Below are positions 38,607-49,202 of a stretch of 64,000 nucleotides of DNA, piece after piece (positions within the stretch are counted from its first letter, which is position 1; every line of letters starts with the position of its first letter). This DNA comes from Isoetes taiwanensis. Taxonomy: Eukaryota; Streptophyta; Lycopodiopsida; Isoetales; Isoetaceae. The DNA is taken from the NCBI GenBank assembly GCA_021234155.1, contig JAJEKV010000005.1, forward strand, positions 18,772,089 through 18,836,088, read 5' to 3'. Both the position numbers and the translations under genes were made by a program. The notes below the pieces were generated by a model that was not told the DNA's origin, ran no database searches, and saw only the letters and a list, made by a program, of their open reading frames with translations.

Positions 38607-39183
38607 CTGAATGGACCCTAAGCCCTTTAATGAGGTTAGTATTTTTGGTTGCCTTCATCTTACCATGAAGGGCTTCCATAACAATCAGGAATAAAAAAGG
38701 GGCTAGAGGACAACCTTGCTTGACCCCTCTTTGAATGGCAAAGAAAGGGCTACACTCACCATTGATGAGTACAACAGATCTTGAATTATGGAGGATACCC
38801 TTAATTATTTGAATGCTTTCGCTATTTAATCCCAAAGCTCTGCAGCATTTAAACAGAAATTGCCAACTTACAGTGTCGAAAGCTTTTATATCCAGCTTGA
38901 AAAGGGCAATTTCCTGGTTAGAATCCTTTGCCCATTGGAGCCCCAGGATAGCTGTAACCACATTATCCAAAATATATCTGTCTTTCAAATAGGCAGATTG
39001 AGAGCTGCTGATAATAGTATTCAAGATCACTTTCAGTCTCAATGCAATAGCCCCTGAGATAATCTTGTATATAACATTAGAGAGGGATATAGGTCTATAA
39101 TCAGAGAAGGTGTTAGGGGAATCAATTTTAGGAATGAGAGAAATGAAACTCGTATTAATTTTTGCATGAATTATAATAGGAGT

Positions 39184-39345
39184 AATTACCATTCTCTTTC
39201 TAGTGTTTCTCTTCTTTATCTAGTTTTAATGACTTAGATATTACATACAATGGTTTGGTAAGAAAGAAAAGCCTCTCATAAAAATCTTATTTTTTATGAA
39301 AACTTTTTTTTCCAACCAAAAATTTGTATAAGCATTTGCAAACAT
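39184..39345. repeat. Dispersed repeat 'R1', copy 2, right part
   Basis: Matches the reverse complement of 11,290-11,450 (CTTTCTAGTGTTTCTCTTC, AATGACTTAGATATTACATA, CCAACCAAAAATTTGTA). It shows that the 13-kb LINE stack was inserted into this older repeat. Confidence 0.8.
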
Positions 39346-39432
39346 AATGTTACTTGTGTATCTTATGCTTACTCTGCTTGCATAAAATTTAATATAAGAT
39401 ATGATAAACATGCAAGTGTGTTTTAATTGTAA

Positions 39433-39452
39433 CTAGTAATGGTGCCTGGCGT
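39433..39452 (-). mobile_element. Helitron 3' terminus (CTAG-T, hairpin)
   Basis: On the minus strand: GCCCCGCAACGCCAGGC hairpin, then ACCATTA, then CTAG followed by T. This is the canonical plant Helitron 3' end. The element would extend to higher coordinates. Its 5' TC end was not identified. Confidence 0.55.
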
Positions 39453-39454
39453 TG

Positions 39455-41500
39455 CGGGGCTTTAGCTACAATATGTTAGTAGGAGATGACATACTATGTG
39501 GTATGCGGAAGGGGTCATGATTAAGTTACAACGCAACGTGGTAATGTGGCTTCATATTTGAAGTTATATAAATATCCAACTAATTATGTTGCTCGTTCAT
39601 TGACAAAGGTATGTTGTGGAGCATTCAAACAATTAGGTCACAATCTTGTTTCATAATTGTGTGCAACGAATACACAATATTGTGCAAAAATCTACACGTG
39701 TTATTACAAAGGAAAGAATGTCATTTTGAGTTGGGCATTGTAGCTTAGTAATCTATGTAGTGCCCTTTAGATGGAGCTAGGCTTCGTAGTTCCATGTAGT
39801 TAGTCGCTACATCTTTCTAATTGATGATATAACCATTACAAATGGAAAGGTATGGAGGAAAATTGGGCAACTTTTGCCTACCTTGACCTCAAATAGACAC
39901 CATTACAAACGAAAAGGTATGAAGGAAAATTCGGCAACTTTTGCCTACCTTGATCTCCAATAGACAGGATCAACCTCATATTTGACCAATAATCCTATCC
40001 TCTAGAAGAGGATTTGCTCTACAAATGCATGAAGCCAATTAAAAAGAAAAAGGCAATGGTTTTAAAATAACGAAAACTATGTTAATTGTCATGTGATTGT
40101 TGTTTGCATGCAGCATAGAAAGGGTAATAAGTGGTCCTATATTTTAAGGTCAGTTTATTGCTAGGTGTTTTGGAGCATTTCTTAACCTTTTTATCTACCG
40201 TATACCGCAATTTTACAAGTATTTGCTAGGCATTCAGATCTTGACATCATTATGTTCTGGGCCACGATGAAAGTACTCAATTTGCAAAAGTCTGTTAACT
40301 ATCACATTCAAAAGGAAGGCAAACAATCTGTTAACTATCACATTTAAAGGAAGCCAAGCAAATAGGAATTTCTATGGGCAATTTGGAGCAATTCTGCAAC
40401 TCAGAGAGACTGCAGAAGCATGAAACCCTTCATCCAAAGCGTAAAGGCTTTAAGCATCCATCTTGAGAGCTTCCTTAAATTGAGAAAACATACCTTTAGA
40501 GAACTGCATTTGTAACTGGAGTGTTCTCTCAGAGAAGACAGACCCATTGAAGATTTTCAAAACCTGGGTTGGCTATGGCAGGGGAGGATTTGGGAGCTCT
40601 ATGTCTCATCTCAATCTGCATTGTTCCAAGCACGAAGCGAGTTCCCTGTGAGTAGCTTCTTGGACCCTCTTGCATGCCATTTCTTGGAGATCGTTTTGTA
40701 GTCAAATGTGTCTTCATATTTCATGCAGAAAAAGCTAGAACTAAACCCATCAAGTGAATATATACTGGTCTAGCTGGTCTGGACTTTGTTTCATCATTTT
40801 ACCCTTGCCTCAATTAGCTCCGGCAGTCCTGTATCATGATTTAAGAACGGAATTCTCCTCAATGAGCTTACAAACACTTTAAAATCCTCCAAGATGATCA
40901 TGATCATGAGATCAAAGATGTCAAAGTCGTTATGTAGCAAGCTCGTGCTTTTGAGGTTATTGTTATAAATCATGCCCGCATTATTTTATTTTATTAGGGA
41001 ATGGTAAAGCAAGTCTTAGATTCCCCTTTTGGTTGAAGAATATGCACCCATTGATATGTACCTGTTGTTGAGGTATCTTCTCAAATGTATAGTCAGCTAA
41101 TAAGAAGCTCCATGCAATCATTCCCCAAATCAAAAGCATGGTTATGACATAGAACATTCTTCTTCCGCTGCTGCTGCTGCTGCTGCCGCCGCCGCCGCCT
41201 CAACGATACTACTGCTATTTAACAAAACTCTATAATCAAAAGTCACCTGAAAAAGTTAGGAAGATGAAAGACAAAAGCTGAAGAAAATATGCAAACTGTG
41301 TATCCTAACAATGTGTATCCTAACAAATAAGATGATACTAAAATAAATCATCGTCATGACTTTAACCCATCAACCCATCAAAGGACAACTGGAAACTTTC
41401 TAAGAGAACAAATGAGGTCTTCCCTCCAATTGGGAATGAGAACCATTCTACACTGGTCGTAAAAGATTGATTCAGTGTTGAGGGTATGCTAGGTCACAAA
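39455..41500. other. Probable Helitron interior and gene-poor DNA
   Basis: No complete gene. A 67-bp direct tandem duplication (39,832-39,896 and 39,900-39,966, sharing GGCAACTTTTGCCTACCTTG) and a (CTG)n(CCG)n microsatellite (41,165-41,200) are present. Short frames near 40,530-40,720 have no recognisable domain. Confidence 0.4.
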
Positions 41501-41990
41501 TTACATTCAATAGCACATATCATATATTGTGTCCGCAATGTGCACATAAATCCTCTCAGCTTCTTCCAAGGATAATAAGTGATGATATATTGTTTTCAAA
41601 GCTAGAAATGAAACCAACCTGTGGCAAACCCAATTGAATATCAGTCTTGTGAGAGCCCAATAGTAATTCTGAAGATTAGCTTTTTGTGAATTAAGGTAAT
41701 GCAACCAAGCTATCGTAGACAAATAAACCTGCATAACAAAGTGCAGACATAAGAACATGCTCTTTACTGTAGCGATAGAGAAAATATAATTAGGACTTCT
41801 ACACTATAGAAAGCACATGTATATATTTAACCTATGTGAGTATCCATTTAAGAGGCTATCTCCGATGTTCACTAAACAGCCCCATTGTCCATGGAAGTGC
41901 TGCATGAACTGACGGATCCATCTCTTTTTTCCAAATAAAAAGATTGAGTGCATCAACCAGTCATGCAACTCATAAAAGCTATGAATCATC
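41500..41990 (-). other. Two exon-like blocks, unrecognised
   Basis: On the minus strand, about 41,985-41,835 encodes YELHDWLMHSIFLFGKKRW and ends CACATAG/GTTAAA. About 41,728-41,620 encodes VYLSTIAWLHYLNSQKAN and lies between ATGCAG and CCACAG/GTTGG. Splice-like borders and good coding text suggest a real or captured gene fragment. No family is recognised. Confidence 0.25.
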
Positions 41991-41999
41991 TTTTCTTGA

Positions 42000-43400
42000 T
42001 GACATGAAGCTTGTTGTCCTCCAAAGCATGATGCCTATATAGATGCCAGTAACAACATCAGCAGGGTAATGGTGGCGTTCACAGATCTCATATTAAGCAA
42101 AATGCAAAACCAACAGCTAGATTGAGTACCACTTACTGCAACATCCGAAGGAACACTACATCTTTTGGATTTGCAACAAATGAATGCAGCACCAAATTGA
42201 TGTGATTAATGTCATCAGTACCATTCTGGCCAACATTAGCACATAATGGTTGCTTCAAATCATGTTCCCGTAAAACAGGTATATATACAAAGGCTGTAAT
42301 TTTCTAGATAAAAGAATGAACAATAATTCAAAACAGAATTCTACTTACCTTAACTTTTCATCTCAGCCTTTTCCTCCATCCACATCATAGCACCTGTACA
42401 ACTAAATGTCCTTAATCCTAAATGAACTTGAAGACATTACCAAGTAAGTCTATCAAATTATGAGCATTATTATGTGCTCCTTTATGATCATTCCTTAGCA
42501 CTTTCAAGTCTCTAATGTGTTTCCAACATGCTAAATTAATCATGAAATATCTAGATGGGAAAATTATTCCAATCTTACCCGGTATTACAGGAGGAGGAGG
42601 AGGCAGGTGGTCCATCCCAGAAGAAATTATTTATACATTGTCAAGTATTCAGAAATCATGGGCTTGAGAATTATCATCAGAACTTACTGTGCAAATAAGG
42701 TTCTTCCTTGTTCTTGCACTTTGATATTTTCTCTATTTGGAATAGTGATTTTTCTGTCACGGAATAGTTTTGTCTTGAATCATCCTGAATAGAGAAGCAC
42801 CATAATCACCATTAATCCGAAAACCTAACATGACATCCTTGAAAAGATTACTCTTGGTTGCAACCCCTTCGCACCTGACTTAGCTCTCAGACCCATGAGC
42901 ATGGACAATTTTAGCATCAATTAACAGGCTTAGAATTTTCCCCAGGCCTGTCATTTTTGCAATAGTATTTGTCTCAGCTGCCAGAGTCCCTCACATTAAA
43001 CACATGGTATTTTACTATCGTACATTGAGCACGGTATGATTCCTTTGAGCTGTTGCTTGGCATTGCTTGCAACAAAGCTTTCAATCTATGCAAATCATAT
43101 TTCTTCGATACTTGGAGCCCTTGACAACCTTCTAACGTGTCTTTCAAGGTGTTTAATGCTTAACATTTATCATGCTCTTAACGATTGTATCCTTAACATA
43201 CCACTTTCCTTGCTTCTCAGATTTTGTTGTGAAAACTGGCCCGATTTCTATTGCAGATAATATAGAACCCTATTTAAACCAAACTGCTGGCTAGGATGTC
43301 GTATTGATGTTGTGGACACAAGCAATGTAAGTCCTGTCAACTGACCCATAAATATTGCTGTCTGCACCACAGTTTAATTCGTGATCTAATGTGCAGTAGT
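42000..43400. other. Downstream flank of the PPR gene, nothing else recognised
   Basis: AT-rich DNA with short open frames only. The 3' UTR of the PPR transcript probably occupies part of 43,000-43,402. Confidence 0.35.
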
Positions 43401-43402
43401 TC

Positions 43403-46400
43403 TTAAAGATCTTCAATTAGGAAAAGCTTCTTGACAGCACGTTCTCCTGGTTCGTCATGCTTACAAGCAGAAAGAACTGATGTCCAAATGATGATGCCAG
43501 GTCTAAAAGGCATTGCGCCAATCAAATCCATCGCTTCATGTAAGAAACCAGCACGTCCTAGAAGATGTACCAGACAACCATAATGCTTATCTACTGGTGT
43601 GATGTCAAATGCAGATGGCATTGAGCTGAAATATTGATGACCTTCATCAAGTAGGCCCATGTGATTGCATGCCATAAGCACAGAGATAAAGGTAAACTTA
43701 TCTGGTTGTACCCCTTGCTGCTGCATTCTGTTACAAAGTTCTATACACTTTGATAGGTCTCCACACTGTGCATAACCTGTAATTAATATATTCCATTTGA
43801 CAATATCTAGTCCAGTCATGCTATTGAACATAAGCTGGGCATCATCAATGCTTCCACATCTGGTATACAGATACAGTAGGGCAGTCTCCACATAATGGTC
43901 GGATGCCAGTCCCAAATTGGCGAGGTGAGTATAAACATACAGCCCCCATCTTAAGGCTCCAACATCAGCACATGCATTTAAGATCGCAACATAAGTAATC
44001 TTGTCAAGGATCAGACCCTGGAGTTGCATTTGTTCAACAACTTTCAAGCCACTCTTCCAGTCCCCACATTTTATATACCCTGAAATAATTACATTCCATG
44101 TAACTATATCTAATGCAAGCATTCTATCTAATACATGGTGGGCATCCCCAATGCTTTTACAATTGATATACATGCTTGCAAGTGTGTTGCCAAGTGTTGT
44201 ATCAAAGTTAAATTCATCTGTATCTTTTATCCAGTAAGCATGAACAAGTTTTCCAATTTCAAGAGTCTCTGCGTTTGTACAAATGACTAAGATACTTAGG
44301 TATGTCAATTTATCTGGCTTCATGTCCCCATGTACTATTGCAACGAATATTTTCATAGCCTCTTTGCAATCTACGTAACCAGCATAACCTGATAACAATG
44401 CATTCCATAAAGTCACATCCTGGAAATGAATTTCCCTAAAAACTTTGTCAGCCTCATCAAACCTTATGAATTTTGCATACATCCCAACAATTGTAGTACC
44501 TACAACTATATCCATTGTTTCTATGGCTTTTATTACATGTGCATGAACATAAATCCCAAAAGGTTGAGCTCCCATCTTTTCACAAACGCTCAAAACACTG
44601 TTGTATGTCACAACATCTGGCTTCAAATCAGAGCATTGTAAATGCAAAAACAAATGAATGCACTTCTTATATTCTCGATTTCGAGCGTATGCTGATATAA
44701 CTACATTCCAAGAAATCACATCATGTGCGCGCATTCTGTCAAACACTTGACAAGCATCCTGGGTGCTACCACATTTAATATACATTGCAATAATTGTATT
44801 ATTGGCAACTATGTCTAACTTAATGCCAGATTCAATGAGATGTGTATGTATATGTTTGCCAAATTCTAAGGATCCTATATTAGCACATCCGCTCAAAGCA
44901 CCAATGTAAGTCACAGCATTTAGCTTTATGCCTTCTTTCTGTGCACTCCCAAAGGTCTTCAAAGCCATCCTTCCATCGCCATGTTCAGCATATGCTGAAA
45001 TAATTGCATTCCAGGAAACATTGTTGCGTATGGGCATTCTAACAAATACCTGAGTAGAATCCTCAATACATCCACATTGAGCATATATTTCAATCAGAAT
45101 ACTGCCCACAAAAACATCAAGATCAAGCCCTGAATTGACAAAGCAGGAATGAACATATTTAACTTCTTCTAGAAGTGCTTTATTGTGAAATGTATTTAGA
45201 AGAGTGACGTAAGTCACTGAGTCAGGCTGATGACTATGAAGTTGCATTTCCCAAAACAAAAACAAGGCCTTTTTATTATCCCTTTGCTGGGTACATCCTG
45301 AAATTATTGCATTCCATGAAATTAAATCATTTTTAGGCATATTGTCAAGCACTTTAAAAGCATCCTCAATTCCTCCACATTTTGCGTACATGCCAATAAG
45401 CATATTTCCAAGTGTGACACTGATCTTCCGACGAGACTTCATGAGCTGGGCATGAATGTATTTTCCCCATCCTAATGATCCTACAGAGGTGCAAGCAGAA
45501 ATGATGCCTACAAATGTGATCTGGTCTGGCTCCCAACCACAATCCTGCATCTTGTGGAAAAGATCCAAAACGTGTAAGCAATCCCCATATTCAGCATAAC
45601 CTGTTATCATTGTGTTCCAAAGTACTTGGTCTTGGAGAGAAGCATGATAGAACACTCTGTCAGCATCCTCAAGACCACCAGATTTGGCATACATAGAAAT
45701 GAGTGCACTAATCAGAAACACATCAGACCTTAAAGTAGATATCGTGATATATGCATGGATATACTTTCCTCTGCCTAGATCTCCTGTACAAGCACCCAAA
45801 ATGGCAATGCATGTGACTTTAGTTGGCTTTACCCCATGTACTTGCTGCATGGAATGGAATAGACGCATAGCCTCTTGCCTGTCGTCATAATGGGCATAAC
45901 CAAAAATCATTACATTCCACGTAACCACATCTTTTGTCTGCATTCTGTTGAAAATTTGAAGAGCATCTTTAGTTCTTCCACATTTTGCATACATGTTAAT
46001 CAGTCCACTTCCCACAAAAACATCAGACTCTACGCCAGCTTGTATGATGCAGCTATGTATTTGTTTGCCCAATTGCAAACAATATGCACTAGCACAAGCA
46101 CTCATAACAGTTATAAATGTGACAGTGTCTGGTTTGACGCCTTCCCCTAGCATTAGCTGGAAGAGTTCCATTGCTTCATGGTCATATCCTTGATTGTTAT
46201 ATGCAGAAATCATTGTTGTCCATATTATCTTATTTTTCTTGTCTATTTGATTAAAAACTTGACATGCATCTTTTAAGCTTTCAAATGCAAGATACATGTT
46301 AACTAATTTTGCAAGGACTACACTTCTGCTACAACGAGATTTGATAATGTGGGCATGGATTTTTGCTCCCTCTGCCAGCTGGTTACATGCTTGTAATAGA

Positions 46401-46519
46401 ACTACGTATGCATTAGAGCATAAAGCTGGACCTTGTGGTTTGACAGTATCCAAGGTACTTACCAATTGGGCCTTCTCCAGTGCTCCTATGTCCCAATTCA
46501 TCATGTAGGCCCCTAACAT
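43403..46519 (-). CDS. Pentatricopeptide-repeat protein, PLS class, intronless
   Basis: An uninterrupted frame of 1038 codons from ATG at 46,519 to TAA at 43,403. The 35/36/31-residue PLS repeat pattern runs almost end to end. Nine P-L-S triplets can be counted from the recurring W-N/T motifs (for example VVTWNVMIFGYA, DLISWNAIISGC, DIVKWNILITGYA), giving about 27 helical-hairpin motifs. Each triplet carries phrases such as GVKPD.VTF and GLINMYAKCG. Such proteins bind single-stranded organellar RNA, one base per motif, and PLS types usually guide C-to-U editing. The C-terminus enters the E1 motif (WTSVLSACKHDEPGERAVKK) and then stops, so E2, E+ and DYW are missing. No obvious transit peptide is visible at the N-terminus, and an upstream in-frame start cannot be excluded. 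It could act with a separate DYW partner or be recently truncated. Confidence 0.9.
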   Translation of the reverse strand: MLGAYMMNWDIGALEKAQLVSTLDTVKPQGPALCSNAYVVLLQACNQLAEGAKIHAHIIKSRCSRSVVLAKLVNMYLAFESLKDACQVFNQIDKKNKIIWTTMISAYNNQGYDHEAMELFQLMLGEGVKPDTVTFITVMSACASAYCLQLGKQIHSCIIQAGVESDVFVGSGLINMYAKCGRTKDALQIFNRMQTKDVVTWNVMIFGYAHYDDRQEAMRLFHSMQQVHGVKPTKVTCIAILGACTGDLGRGKYIHAYITISTLRSDVFLISALISMYAKSGGLEDADRVFYHASLQDQVLWNTMITGYAEYGDCLHVLDLFHKMQDCGWEPDQITFVGIISACTSVGSLGWGKYIHAQLMKSRRKISVTLGNMLIGMYAKCGGIEDAFKVLDNMPKNDLISWNAIISGCTQQRDNKKALFLFWEMQLHSHQPDSVTYVTLLNTFHNKALLEEVKYVHSCFVNSGLDLDVFVGSILIEIYAQCGCIEDSTQVFVRMPIRNNVSWNAIISAYAEHGDGRMALKTFGSAQKEGIKLNAVTYIGALSGCANIGSLEFGKHIHTHLIESGIKLDIVANNTIIAMYIKCGSTQDACQVFDRMRAHDVISWNVVISAYARNREYKKCIHLFLHLQCSDLKPDVVTYNSVLSVCEKMGAQPFGIYVHAHVIKAIETMDIVVGTTIVGMYAKFIRFDEADKVFREIHFQDVTLWNALLSGYAGYVDCKEAMKIFVAIVHGDMKPDKLTYLSILVICTNAETLEIGKLVHAYWIKDTDEFNFDTTLGNTLASMYINCKSIGDAHHVLDRMLALDIVTWNVIISGYIKCGDWKSGLKVVEQMQLQGLILDKITYVAILNACADVGALRWGLYVYTHLANLGLASDHYVETALLYLYTRCGSIDDAQLMFNSMTGLDIVKWNILITGYAQCGDLSKCIELCNRMQQQGVQPDKFTFISVLMACNHMGLLDEGHQYFSSMPSAFDITPVDKHYGCLVHLLGRAGFLHEAMDLIGAMPFRPGIIIWTSVLSACKHDEPGERAVKKLFLIEDL

Positions 46520-46743
46520 TTCCGCCGGAAGCTCGCCTCTCCAGAATTTTGCTTTCGCTACATGTCAACAATTAAAAGACTGTTAACATAAACTGGTTTT
46601 GTATATAGCTTGATGTAGTTTTGCACATCGAAGGCTACAATTTTTGTTGTTAAATTCTCGGTCATGCACTCGTCCAAATCTTATTATGCTGCCAACTATT
46701 TATTGCAGGTCTAGTCACTCTAGTGGATCATTTGAGATAGCCA

Positions 46744-46776
46744 CTAGTAGTAAAGGTGTGCCCGACGTTGCCGGGC
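46744..46776 (-). mobile_element. Helitron 3' terminus (CTAG-T, perfect hairpin)
   Basis: On the minus strand: GCCCGGCAACGTCGGGC (stem GCCCG/CGGGC), ACACCTTTACTA, then CTAG followed by T. It has the canonical Helitron 3' layout and a hairpin related to the one at 39,440. It lies about 225 bp upstream of the PPR start codon, and the element body would lie to the right. Confidence 0.65.
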
Positions 46777-46779
46777 TAA

Positions 46780-47470
46780 TGTTCTGACATGTATTTTTAG
46801 TCAGCCTTTAACGTCCATATGTGCAACTTCGACACATATAGACATTAAGGGCTAATGGCAGTATCATCAATATATTAACTTTGCGTTTATAGATTTTCGT
46901 AGAGAAAATAATGCTTTATAAGGATGTGGAGGGTTTAGGCATTGAAGCCATGATCTCACTATTTGAATCTCTTATATGGTGTCGCGCACAATTTGGTTGT
47001 TAAGAATAGAATAGAATTTGGTTGTTAAGAAATTCGGTGAAATCCCCTTGATCAATTAATAGGCTTCGTGCTAGTATATGACATGATACACTTCAAATTG
47101 GCCAAACTTTAAGATATTTCTAACGTACAAGTCACGATATGTGTTAATTGTATATGGAACACCCTCCAAAAGTCTTTCTTTGTAAACGTGTGACCAGTGT
47201 TGCCGCGCATAAATAATCGCGTTTTAACTCGAATAGCGCAAGGCCAGAGTTGCACAAATGTTGACACTGTAAGGTTGTTAAATCTATCTTAGAGAGGTAT
47301 TAAACAAAAAAAATGGTTTGAATTATTTGTGAACATTAGTAGTGTGAGGCTGTCGACCCTCCTGGCAACTCGGGATCTTGTCTATACTTAAGGTGAGATC
47401 TATGTTGTTTATGAAAACTTTAATCAACTATGTTGGTGAAGAATTTAATCTTCCAATAAATAATGGAGAA
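46780..47470. other. Probable Helitron interior, nothing else recognised
   Basis: AT-rich, no gene. A further GTTGCCGCGC motif at about 47,200 resembles a decayed Helitron hairpin. Confidence 0.3.
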
Positions 47471-47473
47471 TGA

Positions 47474-47504
47474 TTCCCTTCTTATCTACACATATATAAT
47501 TCAT
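47474..47504. repeat. Left copy of a perfect 31-bp direct repeat
   Basis: The 31-bp sequence starting TTCCCTTCTTATCTACACA and ending ATAATTCAT is identical at 52,180-52,210, 4.7 kb away. It may be an unusually long target-site duplication or a scar of rearrangement. Confidence 0.85.
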
Positions 47505-47513
47505 ATTTTCAAG

Positions 47514-47883
47514 GAAGGATACTTTGTGCTAGTAAGGCCTGACGATGAGGATTGTCCAATTTGGTTAGGGATGGCACTCCCTAATGTTACCACTACCATG
47601 CCTGATGGAGAGGAGATGCGTCCTGGATTCCAGGTTCAATATTGGGAGCCCGTTGGAAGGCACAAGTGGGGCAACTTCAAGGAGCAATACACCGACCGAC
47701 TGCTGGGAGAAGAAGTGGAGGACAAATCATGCTGATCCTCAAAGCAGGGAATTGATGGAGTGTGTGGTATGGTCATATCCAACTTGTCACATTTCAAACT
47801 ACAAGACCCACAAGATCCCCATAAGGGAGATGGACAAAGCCATGAGCAACCTCCATGCTATAGCATTGTATGAGGGTAGATAA
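47514..47883 (+). pseudogene. Coding fragment of unknown (probably element) protein, one frameshift
   Basis: The frame reads EGYFVLVRPDDEDCPIWLG and FQVQYWEPVGRHKWGNFKEQ. Near 47,710 the coding text shifts by one frame and continues ELMECVVWSYPTCHIS to a stop after REMDKAMSNLHAIALYEGR. The aromatic-rich, BAH-like flavour suggests a C-terminal domain of a transposon protein. I cannot name it. Confidence 0.3.
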
Positions 47884-49202
47884 AATTGAGAAGCTTGAAC
47901 ACTTTCTCATGGCTTCTAATATTTATGAGGAAAATAAGTGACCCAGTTCTTGTTGTATGATGTGTAATTCTATACATGCATTCAATTCAATAATTTTTTC
48001 TTTGTATGAGTTTCGTTTTTAGTCTGAGACCCAAACGTCAGGATCTGACCCACTTTAATTAAATGCGACTTCCAAGCATTAAATGGATTTTATTTTTTTT
48101 TCCTGTAAGATTTCTGCAATTATGGGTTGCCTTCTATGCATGCATGTTTACTAAATCAACAAAGTATTATTCTCTTCCGTACCCCCATATATTCTTCTTC
48201 TTTTGAAAGGACATCTTGTTTATTAAAATAAGAATAAGGATGTCCAAACTTACAACACCAGACTATTCTATAATGCTCATGAAGGGGGGAGAGAACTGTT
48301 CAGGATAGAAAATGGTTGCGCAATATAGCGGTTCTTCTTTGTGTGCGCATCTCTAGCTTTTACAATTTAATGACCCAAAGGCAAAGACATGAACTAGATG
48401 TGGTAGTGCAATGGTGGAATATCATGGCCGCACAACTAGCAGTTCTGCTTCATCAGCACACCTCTAGCTTTTGCAATTGGATGAGATAAAAGCAAAGATG
48501 TATGGGGGCATGTTCATTGGGAGCATATTCTGGTGTGGATTGGTGGAGCCCTGCGATCGGCGGAGTCGGGAGCTGATCACCGGCCACACCGAAATGTGTG
48601 ACCAATATATGTAGCATAATAACAGGGGGTTTTGTTTGTGTTTTTGTACGCTTTTCACAAAGGTTTTCCTAAGATTTTATGCCGTATTCGAATGAATGTA
48701 CTAATGTGTACATCTAGAGTGCACCATTTCTTAGTCGTTGATTTAGCTTTTTTTTTTCCAATGGTCCAACATCCAAAGGCTCACAACAAAAGCCCTTTTT
48801 TTATTTTAGGGGCTGAACATGCAAGCCTCGTGGATAGCACTTCAGGGCATTCTTGCAAAAAATTAATGTTCTTGTGATTCAAAGTTTCCATTAGATTGAG
48901 TCAACCGTTCGGCTGTATGTTGGCTGTGGAGGAGGGCAGTTTTAAGGTGATAGTGAAAATGCCCTGAAATGTTGGATTTGATGCCCCAAGCCGTGCCTAG
49001 TATAGGCCAGCAAGATCCGTTAGGGTATGGCGGATTAGGGCGGTGTTCATTCCAGAACAGAAGCAGAGAGCCTTCAGGGCATTGTGGAATGCAAACAAGG
49101 GTGGATCTGGCCGTTTCTGCTTTTATCTTCTGAATCTTTCATCATTTTCTTTGGTCCATTCTACCCCATGTTGATGTTTGTCTTGTCTGTTGGCCTGTTT
49201 TG

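Larger units (their letters stand above)
30446..38618. mobile_element. PIF/Harbinger-like DNA transposon, itself split by an LTR element
   Basis: Terminal inverted repeats of about 38 bp: the left reads GGGTCTATTCGCACC, then GCCGTTAAGTTAG. The right, read inward, is GGGTCCATTCAGACC, then GCCGTTAAGTTAG. The right repeat is cut by the LTR element after its first ten or so bases. Flanks are TTA (30,443-30,445) and TAA (38,619-38,621), the TWA target type of this superfamily with one substitution. The LINE frame around it (NLIKGL to LPDND) closes when it is removed. Net size is about 2.7 kb. No DDE transposase text is visible, so it is non-autonomous. Confidence 0.75.
25930..39183 (-). mobile_element. 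5'-truncated L1-type LINE (split into three parts) and its nested insertions
   Basis: On the minus strand the LINE starts at 39,183 within RT and ends in a poly(A) at about 26,008-25,985. Part 1 (39,183-38,622) has SDYRPISLSNVIYKIISGAI, the motif-A region DIKAFDTVSW and GVKQGCPLAPFLFLIVMEAL. Part 2 (30,442-29,688) begins with the catalytic box HFADDTFIL and continues CKINPAKS and GGLGIIDIEKQGIAL. Part 3 (27,360-25,985) has the zf-RVT text MWKSQINLKIKAFMWQLWHK and C..C....DEEHLFRKC. A 13-bp direct repeat, AATTACCATTCTC, at 25,917-25,929 and 39,184-39,196 is the likely target-site duplication. A 55-bp host duplication lies between it and the poly(A) at the left edge. Net LINE length is about 2.7 kb. 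It is dead by truncation and insertions. Confidence 0.8.

Noticed and set aside
43403-46519. Open frames on the plus strand opposite the PPR gene
   Set aside because: They are short shadows of the antisense strand of a repetitive coding sequence.
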